From assembly GCA_002887195.1 (NCBI GenBank), contig PJAB01000967.1, positions 1-18,658 of the forward strand: a DNA stretch of 18,658 bases, given 5' to 3'. The position numbers and the translations under genes are program-made. Position 1 is the first letter of the stretch. Every line of letters begins with the position of its first letter. Below the pieces are notes generated by a model that searched no databases, was not told the DNA's origin, and worked only from the letters and a program-made list of their open reading frames with translations. Source of the stretch: Chrysochromulina parva. Taxonomy: Eukaryota > Haptophyta > Prymnesiales > Chrysochromulinaceae. Positions 18,301 to 18,658 of the stretch are shown piece by piece.

Positions 18301-18658
18301 CGACGAAGTCGGTGTTCGACTTGTTGCGTGCGGCGCTGGAGGGAACCTCCCTGCGACCCGATGGGCGACCTGAGAGGCTGGGCGCCTCCCGGGCCGGCTG
18401 CTGCCCCTCCACCTCTTTCATCGCGTGCTGCTCGTGCTGCTCCTCCACTCGACGCGCCTCTTCCGCCGCCTTCTGCTCCTGCGCCGCACGGAGTCCCTCC
18501 GCGGCCTTTGAGGCTGCGGCGGCGTCGGCCTCATCGGTGGCGCGCTGCAGCTCGTCGGCCGCGTGCTTGGCCGCGTCGCTCACGTACTCGCACCGCACGT
18601 CGCCCAGCGTCGCCACCTCCGCAGCGTTGCCACCTCCGTCGGCGGGCACGAACCACTG
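11886..18658 (-). CDS. Large multi-exon transmembrane EF-hand protein, 5' partial
   Basis: Exons in coding order: 18658-18108, 17900-17699, 17548-17104, 16973-16621, 16510-16398, 16142-15915, 15250-14977, 14896-14666, 14534-14382, 14129-13926, 13735-13620, 13531-13270 (or -13300), 13165-12986, 12756-12442, 12350-11886. All GT-AG junctions are phase-compatible and the total is 4092 nt (1363 aa, start missing). Content in order: Ala/Glu coiled coil, one membrane helix, two EF-hands, a SAP-like module, an (A)AAEK repeat, an EF-hand plus a degenerate one, four hydrophobic segments, then two C-terminal EF-hands. Five loops keep the Ca2+ ligands (D.N.DG.ID..E type). I do not recognise a named homologue; a Ca2+-responsive membrane protein is inference. 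Least certain are the acceptor of 16510, the donor at 15914 (GTACGC rather than GTATGG) and the end of the 13531 exon. It could be two genes, but no stop or promoter forces a split. Confidence 0.75.
12351..12441 (-). other. Intron with duplicated acceptor region (91 bp)
   Basis: The donor is CGAG|GTACGCG and the acceptor CCTCATCAG|GTCCGATCC. A 32-bp exact direct repeat (12342-12373 and 12403-12434, offset 61) duplicates the acceptor together with the first nine bases of the last exon, creating a second internal acceptor. Confidence 0.8.
12442..13165 (-). other. Two exons encoding a four-helix membrane block
   Basis: Exons 13165-12986 and 12756-12442 join in phase 0. Hydrophobic segments in order are SLGLTLAITLLALLAPSGVV, ITPLFLLLAPLLVFGLW, VFAGLGLSLVVLALM and LLGILLPMFWLLLLTPTLIV, followed by a basic stop-transfer sequence (HGARWRRKYEPVR). 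The first junction lies between segments 1 and 2. Confidence 0.82.
12757..12985 (-). other. Intron with two minisatellites and a copied exon edge (229 bp)
   Basis: The donor G|GTACGCA and acceptor CATCAG|GTACGCA again share an 8-bp word, GGTACGCA. A 12-bp unit (plus strand ggcggtacgggg, about 12935-12982, four copies) reiterates the donor-like GTACC on the coding strand. A 14-bp unit (gaggggtgtgaaga, 12858-12909, 3.5 copies) abuts a diverged copy (about 12841-12865) of the first bases of the downstream exon (12724-12748). Confidence 0.8.
13532..13649 (-). repeat. 30-bp direct repeat defining an 88-bp intron
   Basis: The last 30 bases of the upstream exon (13620-13649) recur with one mismatch at the 3' end of the intron (13532-13561). 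The offset of 88 bp equals the intron length (13619 down to 13532). Between the copies lie five 10-bp units containing CTAAT, CTGAT, CTAAT, CTGAC and CTAAT on the coding strand. Splicing gives GLFT-S-HVAVPPL in phase 2. Confidence 0.88.
13736..13925 (-). other. Intron with duplicated acceptor-proximal 24-mer (190 bp)
   Basis: The donor is AAG|GTGTGG and the acceptor ATTCGTCAG|CTGG. The 24 bp next to the acceptor (13738-13761) recur once at 13767-13790 with a single mismatch. A second small tandem (gcgcgcatgcaagg) lies at 13878-13910. Confidence 0.8.
14130..14381 (-). other. Intron with a decayed copy of the downstream exon start (252 bp)
   Basis: The donor is CAG|GTGGGC and the acceptor CCTCATCAG|GCTCGG. 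At 14216-14241 the intron holds a 26-bp copy (three mismatches) of the exon start at 14104-14129; it would encode ARAMLQKY against the exon's AREMLKKY. The rest is 10-bp units with CTGATGACC and CTGATGGCC on the coding strand. Confidence 0.82.
14382..14534 (-). other. Exon with a canonical EF-hand
   Basis: Encodes VLIRQLLDFEGIPQEIIMAF, then the loop DKDGNGRISAYE and the exit helix VRQALHHFGIQV. The next exon (14129-13926) supplies its partner, a degenerate loop in KKYDLNRSSSAEEGLDQAEF with extra residues, so probably only one Ca2+ site in this pair. Confidence 0.88.
14535..14665 (-). other. Intron of the EF-hand gene (131 bp)
   Basis: The donor GGCGAG|GTGCGA and acceptor CCCCTTTAACAG|GTGCTC join LRELGE to VLIRQLL in phase 0. 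Unlike its neighbours this intron has an AACAG acceptor with a C/T tract; its 5' half still contains a few CTGATGGCC-like and TTGATGGCC-like units. Confidence 0.8.
14868..14976 (-). repeat. 29-bp exact direct repeat defining an 80-bp intron
   Basis: The intron (14976 down to 14897) starts with the same 29 bases (GTGACGCTCGATCGCTTCG, and ten more) as the exon that follows it. The copies are 14948-14976 and 14868-14896 and the offset of 80 bp is the intron length. The reading frame at both copies is VTLDRFEFD. Confidence 0.9.
15060..15130 (-). repeat. 15-bp coding minisatellite (AAAEK repeat)
   Basis: Units of about 15 bp (gccgccgccttctca on the plus strand) encode four to five A-A-A-E-K/R units, a short charged helix in the EF-hand protein. 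Confidence 0.8.
15247..15880 (-). repeat. 54-bp minisatellite of intron-like units (about 11 full copies and a partial one)
   Basis: Each unit on the coding strand runs from GTACC to CTCATCAG, 54 nt, with CTGAT about 28 nt before its end. Units start at 15247 and repeat every 54 bp to 15841, where the last decays. The array fills most of the 664-bp intron 15251-15914. The variable positions are mainly the 8-10 bases around tcatcatggacaa/tcaacggtaa on the plus strand; the AG|GTACC junctions are nearly invariant (one copy, at 15301, has GC for GT). Confidence 0.92.
15915..16142 (-). other. Exon encoding a SAP-like module
   Basis: The exon reads MDAMTLDELRALAEGTSIKK, then a Trp/Cys insert, then DGSKAAILAALKSYG. 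The 'L..L..LA...G....G.K..L...L' spacing is that of SAP/LEM-type two-helix modules, here with an insert between the helices. The assignment is by pattern only. The module is flanked by the two most repeat-rich introns, which would suit exon shuffling. Confidence 0.5.
16143..16397 (-). other. Intron with four tandem acceptor modules (255 bp)
   Basis: The donor is CG|GTACCG. Near the 3' end four units of 22-23 bp (starting on the plus strand at 16143, 16166, 16188 and 16211) each give a branch-like CTGAT followed by CCCTC(A/C)TCAG on the coding strand, so there are four candidate acceptors. The most downstream one (16143) keeps the frame with the SAP-like exon. The 5' part is made of CTGATTGCC/CTGATGGCC units. 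Confidence 0.75.
16511..16620 (-). other. Intron of the EF-hand gene (110 bp), acceptor uncertain
   Basis: The donor AAGCAG|GTAGGA is clear. The acceptor GTTCACAG|CTATCG is chosen because it alone, of the pyrimidine-preceded sites, leads phase 0 into the frame that continues through exon 16398 (CLPCLFDHLNAHELQMARR). The site CCCCCTCAG|TTC at 16548 would end in a stop at 16426. The intron contains a GA/CG dinucleotide run (16557-16580). Confidence 0.6.
16824..16913 (-). repeat. 45-bp coding tandem duplication
   Basis: Two 45-bp units encode GNVLALGVTNLDPLY and GNVLGLGVTNLEPLY in exon 4 of the EF-hand gene. The length is a multiple of three, so the frame is kept. Confidence 0.88.
16974..17103 (-). 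other. Intron with 27-28-bp tandem repeat (130 bp)
   Basis: The donor CCG|GTGAGG and acceptor CCTCCATCAG|GCGAAA join SSAG to ENALSDF in phase 1. Three copies of catgatgagagaggccatca plus a G-run start at 16989, 17017 and 17044. Confidence 0.85.
17104..17548 (-). other. Exon with paired canonical EF-hands
   Basis: It starts VREAAALQEKLLGLLE and carries two consecutive 12-residue loops, DRNGDGHIDRAE and DRNGDGRIDRNE, twenty residues apart. All Ca2+ ligand positions are filled. At the DNA level the two loops are close copies of each other, so the pair may be a fairly recent duplication. The tight spacing leaves less room than the usual 36 or so residues for helix-linker-helix between loops. Confidence 0.9.
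17549..17698 (-). other. Intron built of a 12-bp tandem repeat (150 bp)
   Basis: The donor is AAT|GTACGG and the acceptor CCCCCTCAG|GTGCGC, phase 0. About eleven units of gcaattagggag (plus strand) span 17557-17690, giving CTAAT in most and CTGAT near the donor end on the coding strand. Confidence 0.85.
17901..18107 (-). other. Intron with a copied upstream exon end and second donor (207 bp)
   Basis: The donor is GACTG|GTGAGC and the acceptor CCTCATCAG|GTCGCC, phase 2. A 31-bp exact copy of the exon end (18106-18136) lies inside the intron at 18014-18044 (offset 92), including a second usable donor (GACTG|GTATCC). The rest is CTGATGGCC and CTGATGACC units of 10-12 bp. Confidence 0.85.
18108..18658 (-). 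other. EF-hand gene exon 1: coiled coil and single membrane helix
   Basis: The frame is open to the window edge (reads QWFVPADGG from 18658). Ala/Glu/Gln-rich heptad-like sequence (about residues 25-85) leads through an Arg/Ser-rich stretch (SGRPSGRREVPSS) to a strong hydrophobic helix at about 117-143 (FVVTGLIGCVALLFLLLVLG). It ends TSGVRLLELLDW, with the last Trp codon split by a phase 2 intron. Confidence 0.8.

Overview
The window is nuclear DNA of a GC-rich, intron-bearing unicellular eukaryote. Spliceosomal GT-AG introns, a bipartite-looking organelle leader on one gene, ribonuclease-inhibitor-type LRRs built on a 'VNGALTS' repeat, an RCC1/IPT chain and a transmembrane EF-hand protein all point to an alga. 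A haptophyte (Chrysochromulina/Prymnesium/Emiliania type) is my best guess, but other secondary-plastid algae cannot be excluded. I see no bacterial operons, rRNA, tRNA, CRISPR or autonomous transposon.

Layout: (1) 1-2327 (+), an LRR protein running in from the left edge, with a one-base frameshift near 1692. (2) 2998-3861 (-), an RMDN/FAM82-like TPR protein. (3) 4093-7031 (+), an RCC1 protein with IPT/TIG-like repeats, three exons. (4) 7726-8814 (-), an unrecognised four-helix membrane protein. (5) 8993-10026 (+), a GNAT acetyltransferase with a targeting leader, two exons. (6) 10170-11379 (-), a double-cupin protein without metal-ligand histidines, two exons. (7) 11886-18658 (-), a large transmembrane EF-hand protein in at least 15 exons, running off the right edge. 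Genes 1-6 alternate in strand and form head-to-head and tail-to-tail pairs. No shared pathway is evident.

The most unusual content is in the introns. In gene 7, and in the second intron of gene 3, introns are built from short tandem units that repeat a branch-point-like pentamer (CTGAT/CTAAT/CTGAC) in the sense direction of the host gene, and most end in (C)TCATCAG. One intron (15251-15914) is a head-to-tail array of about eleven 54-bp units, each of which starts with GT and ends with AG on the coding strand, so that every junction is an AG|GT site with no exon between. Several introns carry a direct repeat of adjacent exon sequence (8 to 32 bp), and in four or five of them the intron length equals the repeat offset. 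Together these suggest intron birth and growth by tandem duplication across splice junctions, or the remains of introner-like insertions. Most long plus-strand frames between 12.9 and 18 kb are translations of these repeats, not genes.
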